The notes under the pieces: generated by a model | What the model was told of the DNA's origin: nothing | Databases searched by the model: none | What the model saw: only the letters and a program-made list of their open reading frames with translations | Made by a program: the position numbers and the translations under genes | Shown here: in pieces, positions 24,637-36,311 of the stretch | How positions within the stretch are numbered: the first letter of the stretch is position 1 | How the letters are laid out: the number at the start of each line of letters is the position of its first letter | DNA from: Thalassia testudinum | Taxonomy: Eukaryota > Streptophyta > Magnoliopsida > Alismatales > Hydrocharitaceae | NCBI GenBank assembly: GCA_037157565.1 | Contig: JAZHRO010000013.1 | Coordinates: 31,934,501-31,998,500, forward strand | Direction of reading: 5' to 3' | Length of the DNA: 64,000 nt

Positions 24637-25963
24637 ATGAATATAGATATTGCAGTCTTGAAAACTGTGGAAAGGAAATAATAGCTGCATGTAAATTGAT
24701 TTTAACAGTTGCCTGTTATGAATAAATGAACATGACTGAGAATATGGGTTGTATGAACGTGAAACTGAAAGGGGTGAAACCGGAATGTGCTAAGTTAAAA
24801 GAGCTGGAACCCCACGGGGAATTAGGAGTAGAACTCCTGGAAAGTGAATGGAATAGAATTGGGGAAGTGAGCTGGCCCTTGAGTACGGAATACCAAGGAG
24901 AGCGACTGTCCCCCTGTTTAATACAGAGCAGAGCTAGCCGCCCCAAGGACCCGGGGTTAGGTCTGGCCACTTTGTACCGACTTGCTGGCCCTCGTGTACG
25001 CAGTACCGAGGAGAGCTACTAGTGTAGGGAGAGCACTAGCTACCCCACGGGCCCCGGGGTTCTGCTAGCCTCCTACACCGACCTGTTAGGCCCACTGGGC
25101 AAACCAGGGTAGACAAGCGAGGGTGCGCGGACTGTGGAGGGGCAAGGCCCCTGTTTGGTTACTATGGAGGGGTTGGACCCCAGTTACTGAGAGGGCTCTG
25201 CCCTATACTGGTTTAACGGAAGCGAATGACCGCGTGCCAGTGCGAGTTAGCTACCCGTGCGTTTACCGCGCGTGCCGTAGTCACCGTTACGTCTGTTAGT
25301 GACCTTGGGGTGGTTGACTGAGAGTAGGATCACCACGGGGGACTCTCCCGGCCAGGAGAGCACCACGTGTTACTTCTACTATTCGGAAAAGACTGCAATC
25401 AAGATCGTTCCCACAAGGAACATTCGAGATCAAGTGAAGGATCTGAGAAATAGATAAATTGTGAAACAATAGAAAGACGTAAATAAAGGAAGAAAGAAAA
25501 TAAAACAGCTACTGTACACTTTACTGCTTCTTTAGTTTAGCTACCACTCTACTCAGCGTTTCGCTGACGTGTTACACTCGTTACTTTTCAGGACCAGGTG
25601 TTGAGCAGCCAGGGTCAGCGGCTGCAGAGGACGCTGGGCCGAGTAGGGTCCAGTAGAGTTACCACTGTTCTTTTATGCCCTCTTTGTTCCACTGTAGTGA
25701 GTAGTTCTTGTTACTCTCTGTACTTTTCCTTACTTGTAGTTCATGTTATGTTGAATGTTATTCTACTGTTGTGGTGGTACATGCTGTAGTAGTTCTTTTC
25801 CTTACTGCTGTATTTTGTTACTGCTGGTTATATTTCATGTTGAATGTGGTTTATTTTACTGCTCTTTTGGTTACTTCCTCGTTGGACGACTAGGTCTTGG
25901 GATTAGTCGAGTCGGTCCGGTTCTTGTGTCTCGTAGGGACTCGGGAATCGGGTCGTTACAAGA

Positions 25964-25975
25964 TGGTATCAGAGC
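25964..25975 (+). other. Primer-binding site of element B, initiator tRNA-Met type
   Basis: TGGTATCAGAGC, three bases (AGA) after the 5' LTR end. This is the common plant LTR-retrotransposon site complementary to the 3' end of initiator tRNA-Met. Element C has the mirrored TGATATCAGAGC with the same 3-base gap. Confidence 0.9.
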
Positions 25976-26142
25976 AAGGTCGTCCCGAGAAGTGAATCAA
26001 CTGACTGGAAAATAACCAATTCACATGTCAATAACTAGAGTAGCCACCACAACATATCTTTTGACATGAGCTCTTAGACGTTTCCGTTGGGTATCGTTCC
26101 ATATTGACGTGTTCCGTTTTGTTTCGCGTCTCCTTGCAGGAG

Positions 26143-27270
26143 ATGCCTCGTCGCGGGACTGGTGAGGCAGGCCGCGGGCGCGGCCGAGGACGAGGTCGGC
26201 GAGGTGGGCATGCCGTTGCCGACGCCTCAGTGGACCAGCCACTACTCCCGGGCATCCAGGCCCAGGACCTCGCCCAGATGATACGGGATATTGTGCGAGA
26301 GGAGCTCCACCCACCGCCCCGAACGCCTCACCCTGGGGCTGCGGAGGGGGAGTCCTCTGTGGGACCATCCGACGGACGCGGCGCTGGACACAGGGGAGGG
26401 GATGGGCCACCGCCGCCCCCACCTTCCTCCGACACTTCTATGCACGAGGCACCTTTGCCTGGAGGTGCACCAGCATCCCCACTGCAGCGCCACTCCGAGC
26501 TCTTCGGACAGTTCCGGAAGTTGAAGCCCCCCTCCTTCAAGGGGGATGAGGACCTGACCGAGGCAGAGGATTGGATCAAGCAGCTGGAGAAGATTTTCGA
26601 CACCCTTCGCCCCCCGGTGGACTGCCACGTGGCCTTTGCCACGTACCAGCTGGAGAGTGCGGCACACAGGTGGTGGAGGGCGGTCCAGGGACAGGAGAGG
26701 GACGAGCCGACCTGGGATCGGTTCGTCGCCCTCTTCTGCGAGCAGTACTTTCCCCAGACGTGGCAGGACCAGAGGAGGCGGGAGTTCCACACTCTCCACC
26801 AAGGGACGATAACCGTGAGCACGTACCGCACGCGTTTCCTGGAGCTGTCCCGCTTTGCAGCGACAGTGGTAGCCACTGAGGAGGAGCGCCTTTAGAGGTT
26901 CACCGAGGGGCTCTGGCCTGCGATTCAGGGGTATGTCAAACCCCTGAAGCTGCCTACGTTTTCGAGGGTGGTGGAGGCAGCCATGACTTACGAGGAGACC
27001 AACCCGTCCGCGCGAGACACTGACGGCGGGCGAAAGAGGCCCTTTTACCTAGACTTTTCATAGGGCCGGCGAGGGAGGAGGCACGTGGCGTCCGCAGGGG
27101 AGCCGTCACATTTTGCAGGGCCATCCGTGGCCTTTGGGGGGCCTCAACAGAGGCCAGTCGCCAGCACAGGACCCCCGCCCAGCCGACAGCAGGGACCCAC
27201 TGAGGGCGGGAGTCGGGTTCCCCTCTGTTACCAGTGTGGCCAGCCGAGCCACATCAGGAGGGACTGCCCG
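26143..27270 (+). pseudogene. gag: Element B gag (capsid and zinc knuckle), two in-frame stops
   Basis: The start is the ATG at 26143 (MPRRGTGEAGRGRGRGRG), giving an Arg/Gly-rich N-terminus, rather than the upstream in-frame ATG at 26104. The Retrotrans_gag-like capsid region lies about 26500-26890 (KLKPPSFKGDED, AHRWWRAVQGQE, WDRFVALFCEQYFP, EFHTLHQG). The frame stops at TAG 26893-26895, where element C and typical relatives read Leu-x-Arg-Phe-Thr-Glu-Gly, so Gln(CAG) to stop is likely. A second TAG is at 27061-27063. The same frame then enters a CCHC zinc knuckle, [14 protein letters not shown] (27226-27267), fused without a break to pol. Confidence 0.8.
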
Positions 27271-30200
27271 TCGAGGGCAGGAGATCAGCAGATACTTCCC
27301 GCACAGAGCACTGGAGGGAGCGCAGGAGGCCGCGGTTCCCAGGCGCGAGGAGGAGGACAACAGTCACGAGGAGGGAACCGACCAGCACCTGCCCGTCCGA
27401 CGCAGAGTGTGGCTGCTTCGTCCGCACCTAGAGCTGAGGGGCGTATCAACGCCCTGACACACAGGGATGCCAGAGCTTCGGGCTCGGTGGTGGCAGGTAT
27501 GGTTTCAGTTTCCGGCAGACTCGTTTACACACTTTTCGATTCCGACGCTACGCACTCGTTTGTCGCAGCCAGTTTCGCAGTTAGTTTGGGCCAGGATTAT
27601 ATGCTGTTAGAGAATCCGTTAGTAATCAGAGGTCCGAGTGGTCAGTTGTTTATAGCTGAGGAGGTGTACACGGATTGCGAGGTCAGCGTCGGGGGACATA
27701 GCCTGCCAGCTGACCTGATTAAGATACAGATGGACTTTGGCGTAATTCTGGGGATGGACCGGCTATCCGCTTACCATGCCTTGGTGTACTATTTTGAGAG
27801 GAAGGTTGTCTTCTCCATGCCGGAGTTTTCTTCTTTCGAGTTTCACGGACAGCCAGTGGACGGAGGCTTCAGGTGCATTTCGGCACTTCGGGCAGCGAGA
27901 CTTTTGAGCCAGGGGTGTGAGGGCTTCCTAGCTTGTGTGGTGGCAGAGCCCAGCCCTGTGGTAGACTTCCAGAGCATCCCGGTGGTCAGAGAGTACCCTG
28001 ACGTGTTCCCAGACGAGTTACCAGGACTACCGCCCGAGGGTGAGATCGAGTTTGAGATCTCACTAATACCAGGGACCAGCCCCATCTCCACCGCGCCATA
28101 CAGGATGGCACCGCTTGAGCTACAAGAGCTCAAGTCTCAGTTGCAGGACCTTTTGGAGAAGGCTTTCGTGAGGCCTAGTGCATCTCCCTGGGGAGCCCCG
28201 ATACTGTTTGTGAAGAAGAAGGATGGTACCCTACGCCTTTGTGTGGACTACCGACAGCTGAATAGGGTCACCATCAAGAACAGATATCCGCTGCCGAGGA
28301 TCAACGACTTGTTTGACCAGTTGAGGGGTGCCACGGTGTTCTCCAAGATCGACTTGAGGTCTGGATACCACCAGTTGAGGATCAGGGAGGCAGACGTCTC
28401 CAAGACAGCTTTCCGCACCCGGTACGAACACTACGAGTTTTTGGTCATGCCGTTTGGGTTGACCAATGCCCCTAATGCTTTCATGGACCTGATGAACCGG
28501 GTGTTTAGACCGTACTTAGACCAGTTCATGGTGGTATTCATTGATGATGTACTCATCTATTCTCGAGATCGGACGCAGCACGGACAACACTTGCAGATGG
28601 TTCTGGACACACTAAGATGACGTAGGATGTACACCAAATACAGCAAGTGCGAGTTCTGGTTGAGGGAGGTGACCTTCTTAGGTCATGTGATCTCTGGAGG
28701 CGGCTTGGCGGTGGACCCAGCCAAGGTTGAGGCAGTGCTCAGGTGGGAGAGACCGCGTTCAGTCACTGAGATTCGCAGTTTCCTGGGACTAGCAGGCTAC
28801 TACAGACGATTCATCAGAGGTTTTTCACAGATTGTGCGTCCTATGACAGTTGACCCGGAAGGACGTGCCCTTCACTTGGACAGATGCCTGTGAGGTGTGT
28901 TTTCAGGAGCTGAAGGAGAGGTTGACTTCGGCTCCCGTGCTCACCATCCCTGACAGTAGTGGCGGATTCGTTGTGTACACGGATGCCTCCTTGCAGGGGT
29001 TAGGAGGTGTGCTCATGCAGAGGGGTCACGTTGTCGCTTACGCTTCGCGGCAACTGAAGCCCCATGAGCATACCTACCCTACCCACGACCTGGAGTTGGC
29101 AGCTGTCGTTTTCGCGCTAAAGACCTGGAGGCACTACTTGTACGATGAGACCTTCGAGATTTTCACAGATCACAAGAGCCTCAGATACCTTTTTGATCAG
29201 AAGGAGCTCAACATGAGACAGAGACGTTGGTTGGAGCTCCTGAAGGACTACGACTGCAGCATTTCCTATCACCCGGGCAAGGCCAATGTGGTGGCTAATG
29301 CCTTGAGCCGGAAGGCGCCCGCACACTTCGCCAGCTTACAGTTACAGAGTTGGAGCCTCTTGGAGGAGGTGGGCAGTTGGCGACCCCTGGAGTTACAGAG
29401 GCACTGTGGGGCAGTGACTGTGACACGACAGACTAGGCCAAAGCTGATAGACCGCATCATCACAGGACAGATGGCCAATCTGTACTTGCAGTCCTTGCGC
29501 GACAGAGTACTGTCAGGAGACCCAGGGGAATTCTCTTTCACAGGCCAGGTGCTATGCATGAAGGGACGGTTGTACGTTCCTAGGGACGAGGAGCTGTTGA
29601 GAGAGCTCCTGACTGAGGCACACGATTCCAAATTCACCATACATCCCGGAAACACGAAGATGTACCATGACTTGAGACGCGAGTTTTGGTGGAGGGGGAT
29701 GAAGCGGGATGTGGGTGAATTCGTGCAGCAGTGCTTAGTGTGTCAGCAGGTGAAAGCCGAGCATCAGAGGCCTGCAGGGCCGCTACAGCTGCTTCCAGTG
29801 CCAGAGTGGAAGTGGGAGAGCATCACCATGGACTTGGTGGTGGGTTTACCTGTTACCCAGCGAGGACACGACGCAGTCTGGGTAATTGTGGATAGACTGA
29901 CGAAGACGGCACGATTCTTGCCGATCCGAGTCACTTTGGGACCAGCACAGTTGGCAGAGAGGTATATCCGTGACGTGGTACGACTACACGGAGTTCCGCG
30001 GGAAATCGTATCCGACCGAGATACCGGCTTTACATCCCTGTTTTGGGCTGAGTTTCAGCAGGCCCTAGGACGCGGTTAAGGTTTAGTACAGCTTACCACC
30101 TCCAGATGGACGAACAGTCTGAGCGCACGATACATACACTTGAGGACCTTTTGCATGCCTGTTACTGGACTGGAGGGGCTCTTGGGAGGAGCACCTGCCC

Positions 30201-30308
30201 CTGGCGGAGTTTGCATACAACAACAGCTATCACTCGAGCATCGGAATGGCTCCTTACGAGGCTCTGTACGGACGGAGGTGTATGGCACCCTTGAGTTGGG
30301 TTGAGGTG

Positions 30309-30313
30309 GGGAC
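30309..30313 (+). repeat. Left target-site duplication of solo LTR D
   Basis: GGGAC, identical to 32565-32569. The undisturbed sequence in element C reads GGGGACCAAGTGGGAGG, confirming that one copy is duplicated. Confidence 0.9.
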
Positions 30314-31211
30314 TGATAGCGATTTTACGCGGTTTGTTAATTAGGCAATTTAGTGTCGTTGCAACGCGTAAATCCGCTTTCGCTTTTAAATTTATATCCT
30401 AGATAGGGGAGTATCTAGGGTCGTCCAAGGAGGAAAAAATTGCAAAATTAATCCTCTTGCTTACAGATAGATCTCAACTTTCTTTTTGATATTTTTCAAT
30501 ATGTAATTTTTTTGTATTTTGAAAAGACGAGGGCAAACTACAGATTGTAGCTAAAAGAACTAACACCTACAAATGATTAACTAAAATCTAAAAGATAGAA
30601 ATATCTTCTTCCTAAGCTCACTCTAGGCAGGTGGAGGCCTAGGGTAATTAGGAAGAAGAGGTGAAACAAATGCTAGAACCAAAACAAACAACTGCAATAA
30701 AAAGCTAAAAGAAGGCAATTTTGATTGAGTAGAATGAGTGTTCTTTTCAAGGACAAGTAGAGGAATGCTTCTACTAGAATTAAACAATCTAAAAGCAAGA
30801 AAAGAAACACAAATCCTCTTGTAGCAATGGTGAAGAAGGTTGTCTTCTTGCTCCAAGCCTAGCTGCTCCTTGGCTTGAAAAGAGGGCTTCCTTCTCCTCC
30901 TTCCTTGAGAGCTCCTCCAAGGTGGAAGCTACCACCTTTAATGCTCTCTCCAAAGGGGTGGGCGTGCACCACCCTCAAAAGCTCCTCCAAGGTGGCGTGA
31001 CCACCTTCAAGATCTCCTCCAAGATCTTCCTTGCCTGGCTTCTCCTTTGGCTGGCGTGACCCAAGAGAGAAGGGAAGAGGGGAAGGCACCAAGGGGACAA
31101 AATATCCCCTTAATCTTCTTCTTCTTCTTCTCTCTTGGACGTGGGATTCTTGGTGGAATATGAGAGTGAAATTGCTAGCCAAGGATGACTTGAATGGTGG
31201 TGGGTAGTGGT

Positions 31212-31220
31212 CTTTTTATA
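31212..31220 (-). promoter_or_regulatory. TATA box of solo LTR D
   Basis: TATAAAAAG on the minus strand within CACCCTATAAAAAGACC-like context. It supports a minus orientation of D. Confidence 0.5.
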
Positions 31221-31669
31221 GGGTAGGATGGGGGGTTAAGGTGCCCCTTGAAATGGAGGGCTAGGATGGAAGAATGGAGGTGGTTGGTGATCCTATGGCT
31301 AAGGAGAGTTGGCGCCAACCCAAGGGGTGTTAAAGGGGGTAGTTATGGTGGTGTTGGTGTCTTTTGGTGGTGGAGAGACACCCCCATGTTGGCGCCAACA
31401 TGGGGTCTTCTAGAAGGGAGATTAGGTGGATGGTGGAGATGGGTTCAAGGGGGATTGTGTGGTGGAGATGAGGGGGGATTTTGGAGGGAAAAGTGGCGCC
31501 ATTAAGGGGTGGTTATGGGTAGTTTTTGGTGCCACTTTTAGGTGTCTTTTGGAGGTGGTGGGTAGGTTAGGTTGGTGCCAAGTAGGTTAGCTTATGTGGA
31601 GCTTAGGTGGAGCTAGTTGGGTGGAGTTGGTAGGTGGGTTTTGGGGTGGTACAAGCCAAGGAAGTTGGA

Positions 31670-32340
31670 GCATAGCTAAGCTAAGCTAAGCTAAGCTAGC
31701 TTAGCTAAAGGTGGCGTAGAGGAGAAGGTGTTGGAGCTACGGTTTGGAGGAAGGCGCTGAGGAGGAGAAGTCTGGAGTTGGAGCTGGAGCTGGCTGCTGC
31801 TGAAGAGGCTGGCATGGGGCTATTCTAACTGGCTTAGCTTGCTAGTTCTTTGCTAGCTACTAAGCCGAGCTAAGGTAAGCTAGCTTCTACCAAAATGAGC
31901 TGAGGTGAGCTAGGTCTGATGCTTCCGGGGAGAATCAAGCTGGTTGAGGCAGCTAAGGTAGCTGAGCTCAACTGAGCTGAGCTAAGCTAAGTCCCCGAGA
32001 GCTGAACTTGAGCTTCCTGAGCTGGGATGAGTTCTTCTTCAGCTGGCTGGAGTTGAGTGGAGCTGGATGTAGCTGGATCTGAGCTGGGGTGAACTCCTGT
32101 CAACTCAGCTGAGCTAGCTAGAGCTCCCTGTGAACTAGTGGGAGCTGAGATGAGCTAGACTCAGCTAAGTTGAGCTGGATCTGAGCTGACTTGAGCTAGG
32201 GTGAGCTAAGATGAACTCTCTTGAGCTACCATTCAGCTGAGATTAGCTGAATGGAGCTGGGATGAGCTAACCCTAGTTCAAGTAAGCTAGGTTCCTGCTG
32301 TGGTGAGCTGGATCGAGCTGAGTTCCAACTAGTCTGGGCT
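31670..32340. repeat. AGCT-rich degenerate repeat tract in solo LTR D
   Basis: It starts with a clean AGCTA-type run (GCTAAGCTAAGCTAAGCTAG at about 31674). It continues for over 600 bases as variants of GAGCTGAG, GAGCTAAG and GAGCTGGA. AGCT is self-complementary, so the tract is rich in small palindromes. No coding frame is supported. Confidence 0.75.
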
Positions 32341-32564
32341 TCTCTTTCACCATTTGCCTTCTTGAGTGCTAGGGTTTTAAGGATCTGCATATCTGTGCAT
32401 CCCTAACACTCACAAAAACATATTAAAAAGACAAATAAAAGATGCAATGCATGCCTAACCTAATTTATGCCTAAATGCAGCCCAAAAAGCCCGTTTGCGG
32501 AGTAAAATCCTAACAGCTAGGTTTGTTTTAATGCGTAAGAATGATGATAAACTGGCGTTTATCA

Positions 32565-32569
32565 GGGAC
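32565..32569 (+). repeat. Right target-site duplication of solo LTR D
   Basis: GGGAC. Element B coding resumes immediately after it with CAAGTGGGAGGTTGGCCCC. Confidence 0.9.
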
Positions 32570-33240
32570 CAAGTGGGAGGTTGGCCCCAGGTTGATTCGG
32601 CAGAGTCAGAAGGTAGTCGAGCAGATCCACAGGCGACTCCGCACTGTCAGGAGCAGACAGAAGAGCTACGCGGATCAAAAATGCAGAGAGGTACAGTTCA
32701 AGGTTGGTGATCATGTCTTTCTTCGTGTTTCGCCCATGAAGGGCCTGCAGCAATTTAGGGTGAGAGGGAAGCTCACACCGAGATTTGTGGGGCCCTTTGA
32801 GGTCCTGGAGCGGGTTGGACCCGTTGCTTACGGGCTTGCCCTCCCTCCCCAGCTTTCTGGTGTGCACGACGTGTTCCATGTGTCCAACCTCCGGAAGTAC
32901 GTAGCCGATCCCAGTCATGTCTGAGTCACGAGGGCGTCGAGGTGGGCGACGACCTGACCTACCCCGAGCGGCCAGTGCAGATTCTTGACCGAGCCGTCTG
33001 CAATTTTAGACAAAAGCAAGTACCCCTGGTGAAGGATTTGTGGAGGAGCCAGCGGTACGAGGAGGCTACCTGGGTGCCTGAGGCGGCAATGCGGGAGCGA
33101 TACCCGGAGCTCTTCGCGGGTACGTCTTTCGGACTGGCTTCGGTCCTCTTTGAGTTTGTTATGTTTTTATATATGATGTTTTTCCCGCACCCTAGTTAGC
33201 GCAAGTTTCGGGGATGAAACTTCCTTTGAGTTTGTTATAT

Positions 33241-34675
33241 TGTTACGAATGCGGCTTCGAGACGTCTTTTAAGACGTCTGGGAGGTGGCCCAAACGTCTG
33301 ACAAGACGTCTGGAATCCCTTCCAGACGTCTGGGATTTAATTTCCGTGGCACGGTGGATTTCGTCTGCGCGCCTACGCACGCAGACCTGCAGATTCCTCT
33401 TTTCCCCTCTCTCCTGCAGGTGCAGCGCTGCCCCCTCTCTCTCTCTCTCCCCGCGCGGCTTTAAAAAGGGTCGTCGCCCTCTCCCTCACTCTCATCTCCT
33501 CCGTTTCCTTCTTCTCCTTCCAACTGGTGCGAGAGTGAGCGAGAGCGGCAGCGGCATCCGCGGTGGGTGTACGGGAGGAGGCGTTGTGTGAGGGAGGAGA
33601 CGCTCGGCCGTGAGGGCTCGAGCTTGCCGGGGCAGCTGGAGCTGGCCGGCGGGGGAGCCGCGGGCGCGGAGTGATGCGGGAGGGCTGCTGCAGCTCGAGC
33701 AGCAGGCGGACGAGGCGCGGCGCGTCCGTGCGTCGCGGGTGGAGGGCAAGTCGAGCTCTGATTCTGGAAATTTTTCCAGAATCAGACGTCTGGGATTCCA
33801 ACCAGACGACGGTGAAGACGTCTGGAGGACTGTCCAGACATCTGGTAAGTAAGTTATTTTTCCGTCCTTTGTCCTTTTCTGCGACCGTTGTACTGTGAAC
33901 GATGAGTGGGTACGTGCAGGCTCTGAGATTCGCATCCAACGTGAATCAGACGTCTGGTCGCAGTGCCAGATGATGGGAAGGACTTCCAGACGTCCGGGGT
34001 GACCATCGGACGTCTGGGAACTAGGCCAGACGCCCCCGCAGGCTTCTGGACGTCTGAGAGACTACGCAGAACAAAGGTACCATCTAACCCGCATTTTAAG
34101 ACATCTGGAAGAGGTTCCAGACGTCTGATTTTAGACTGTTTCGCCATTTTCGATCCGTTTAGGGCTCGTTCGGAGTCCGTTTTCCACGTTTCTAGTTGCG
34201 TTCTTTCCGGGATAAAATCCCCTACCCGTCTACAGTAATTATATACTGTTCTGAGAAACTCCTTGTGTTTGATCCTTGTGTTAGGACCCCGTTCCATTGC
34301 AGTCTCGGGGGTTGCGCAGGCGCGTGTGATTTCCGACCACGCCCCCAGTACTTCCGTTGTAGCTGGTAGAGTGGCTTTAAGATTTATTAACATAATTTGT
34401 TACAATTATGGAACAATTAATAGAACCTAGGGCATTGCATGAATCCTAGGAATGAGAAACCAGATTGAATGATAGATCCTAGGGCATTGCATGAATCCTA
34501 AGGCTGGAAAACTAGATTGAATGATAGATCCTAGGGTACGGCATGAATCCTAGGACTGGAAAACTAGTGAAATGAATATAGATATTGCAGTATTGGAAAC
34601 TGTGGAAAGGAAATTACAGCTGCATGTAAATTGATTTTAACAGCTGCCTGTTATGAATAATAGAACATGACTGAG
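33241..34675 (+). repeat. Element B 3' LTR, truncated
   Basis: It starts TGTTACGAATGCGGCTTCG and parallels the 5' LTR as far as GAACATGACTGAG, then switches to inverted LTR sequence of element C. It has ten GACGTC hexamers plus variants, and a TATA-like box at 33460-33468. The bases GAG at 34673-34675 are shared by both sides of the junction. Confidence 0.8.
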
Positions 34676-36227
34676 TTCTACTCCTAATTCCCCGTAGGGT
34701 TCATGCTCTTTTAACTCAACTAATTTAGGTTTCACCGTTCCAGCTATATATTTATATAACCCATGTTCTCAACCGTATTTATTCATTCATAACAGACAAC
34801 TGTTAACCAATTCACAGGCAGTTATCATTTCCTTTCCACTTTTCCAAGACTGCAATGTTTATATATTCAATTAGTTTTCCAGTCTTAGGATTCATGTCGT
34901 ACCCTAGGATCTATCATTCAATCTAGTTTTCCAGTCCTAGGATTCATGCAATACCCTAGGATCTATCATTCAATCTAATTTCTCAGTCCTAGGGTTCATG
35001 CGATGCCCTAGACTCTATTAATTGTCTCATAATTATACAAATTTTGTTAAATAAATTAAAGGGCCACTCTACCCGCGAAATCGGGAGTACTGGGGGCATG
35101 GTCTGTAATCCCGCGTGCCTCTGTAACCCCCAAAATCACAACGGAATGGGGTCCTAACACAAGGATCAATCACAAGGAGTTTCTCATAACAATATACAAT
35201 TACTGTAAACAGGTAGAGGAAATAAATCTGGAAAGAACGAAACTTGAAACGCGAAAAACGGACTCCGAACGGACCCTAATCGGGTCAAAAACGACGAGTC
35301 TGCCCAAAATCAGACGTCTGGAACTTCTTCCAGACGTCTTAAAAGGTCGATTAGGTCATACCTCTGTCTGCGCAGTCCTTCAAACGTCCAGAAGCCCGCT
35401 GGATCGTCTGGTCCTAGTTCCCAGACGTCCGATTGTCACCCCGGACGTCTGGAGGTCCTCTCCATCGTCTGGTACTGTGGCCAGACGTCTGATCGTGTGG
35501 GATGGAGAGCCCTCGCGCCCTCCCAAACAGAACCTGCGCACACACACACCCGCTCTCATCACGAAAAGGCACAGAAGAACGCGGCGGACGGCTGCATGGC
35601 TGTACACGCGTAAAAAGGAGAAGGTAGGAAAATATTGTACATGTCAGACGTCTGGACCTTCCTCCAGACGTATTCAACGTCGTCTGGACATAAGTCCAGA
35701 CGTCTGATTCTAGGAAATTTTCCCAGAATCAGGACCCTTTTCGCTCTCCTCCCGCGACGCACGGCCGTGCCGCGCCGCGTCCGCCTACTACCCGAGCTGC
35801 AGCAGCTCCTCCGCACCACCACACGCTCGCTACTCTCCCTCCGGCCGGCTCTAGCTGCCCCGGCAAGCTTGTACCTTCACAATCGAGCTTCTACTTCCTC
35901 TCGCAACCACCCCTCCTTCCCGCACGCTCGCAGTAGCCGCTACTGCAGCTCTCGCTTGCTCGCGCTCTCGCTGGCAGGGAGAAGGAGAAGAAGAAGGCGG
36001 TGGAATGAGGGTGAGGGAGAGGGGGAGCAGTTTTGTAAGGCAGCCGTGGGGAGAGAGAGACAAACGAAGGCTGCGGGTTCAGTCTGCGCACGCTGGCACG
36101 CAGACGCGAACCCATACGCCGAAAAAATTTAATACCAGACGTCTGGGAAGGGTTCCAGACGTCTGGCCGGACGTCTAGGACACTTCCCAGACGTCTTAAA
36201 CTACGTCTGATGCCCATGTTCGTAACA
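34676..36227 (-). repeat. Element C 3' LTR, inner (U3-side) piece
   Basis: Read on the minus strand it starts TGTTACGAACATGGGC and runs to GAATTAGGAGTAGAA, where it meets element B's truncated LTR. It carries about eleven GACGTC hexamers. The corresponding TATA region reads CTTACAAAAC, decayed relative to CTTATAAAAC in the C 5' LTR. Confidence 0.75.
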
Positions 36228-36311
36228 ATATAACAAACTCAAAGGAAGTTTCGTCCCCGAAACTTGCGCCAACTAGGGTGCGGGAAAGAACAATATATAT
36301 ACATAACAAAC

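Larger units (their letters stand above)
23316..25960 (+). repeat. Element B 5' LTR
   Basis: 2645 bp with TG...CA ends: starts TGTTACGAACGCGGCTTC, ends GGGTCGTTACA three bases before the PBS. The U3-to-R part (about 23330-24200) carries eight GACGTC hexamers, mostly as AGACGTCTGG or its complement, plus many one-base variants. A TATA-like TTTAAAAAG lies at 23524-23532. A 3-copy tandem repeat lies at 24484-24636. Open frames inside (for example 23675-23917 and 23525-24004) read through these repeats and are not genes. Confidence 0.8.
30314..32564 (-). mobile_element. Element D: solo LTR inserted in element B integrase
   Basis: This is a precise 2251 bp insertion with TG...CA termini (TGATAGCGAT...GTTTATCA) and a perfect GGGAC duplication. 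It contains no recognisable PBS, gag or pol. Read on the minus strand it has a TATA box (31212-31220) and an LTR-end-like phrase (GACGACCCTAGATACTCC) near the left edge, so it is most likely a solo LTR left by recombination between two LTRs. A short non-coding retroelement is the alternative. Open frames at 30623-30856 and 30859-31182 are not recognised. Confidence 0.7.
27271..33199 (+). pseudogene. pol: Element B pol: protease, RT, RNase H, integrase, chromodomain (broken)
   Basis: Domains in order: aspartic protease with [10 protein letters not shown] near 27535-27565 (the usual Asp-Ser-Gly reads Asp-Ser-Asp); reverse transcriptase with [20 protein letters not shown] and the catalytic FIDD at 28537-28548; RNase H with [10 protein letters not shown] near 28970; integrase zinc region near 29620-29760; catalytic Asp codons at 29831 and 30014, Glu at 30121; chromodomain-like end (VPLVKDLWRSQRYEEATW) near 33020-33080. 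Breaks: TGA at 28618-28620, two bases lost near 28846, single losses near 30069, 30160 and 32921, and the 2.25 kb insertion D after 30313. The domain order and chromodomain place it with Tekay/Del chromoviruses. It cannot encode a working polyprotein. Confidence 0.85.
23316..34675 (+). mobile_element. Element B: Tekay/Del-like Ty3/gypsy chromovirus, pseudogenised
   Basis: It consists of a 5' LTR (23316-25960), an initiator tRNA-Met-type PBS, gag, pol with chromodomain, and a truncated 3' LTR (33241-34675). Coding is disrupted by two gag stops, one pol stop, at least four small indels and insertion D. Missing 3' LTR sequence corresponds to about 24740-25960 of the 5' copy. Because the right end is truncated, no target duplication can be verified. 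The left flank is GGTAG. Confidence 0.75.

Noticed and set aside
26242..26876. Antisense open frames of 182-186 codons opposite element B gag
   Set aside because: They are shadows of the GC-rich gag frame, with no independent domain or start context.
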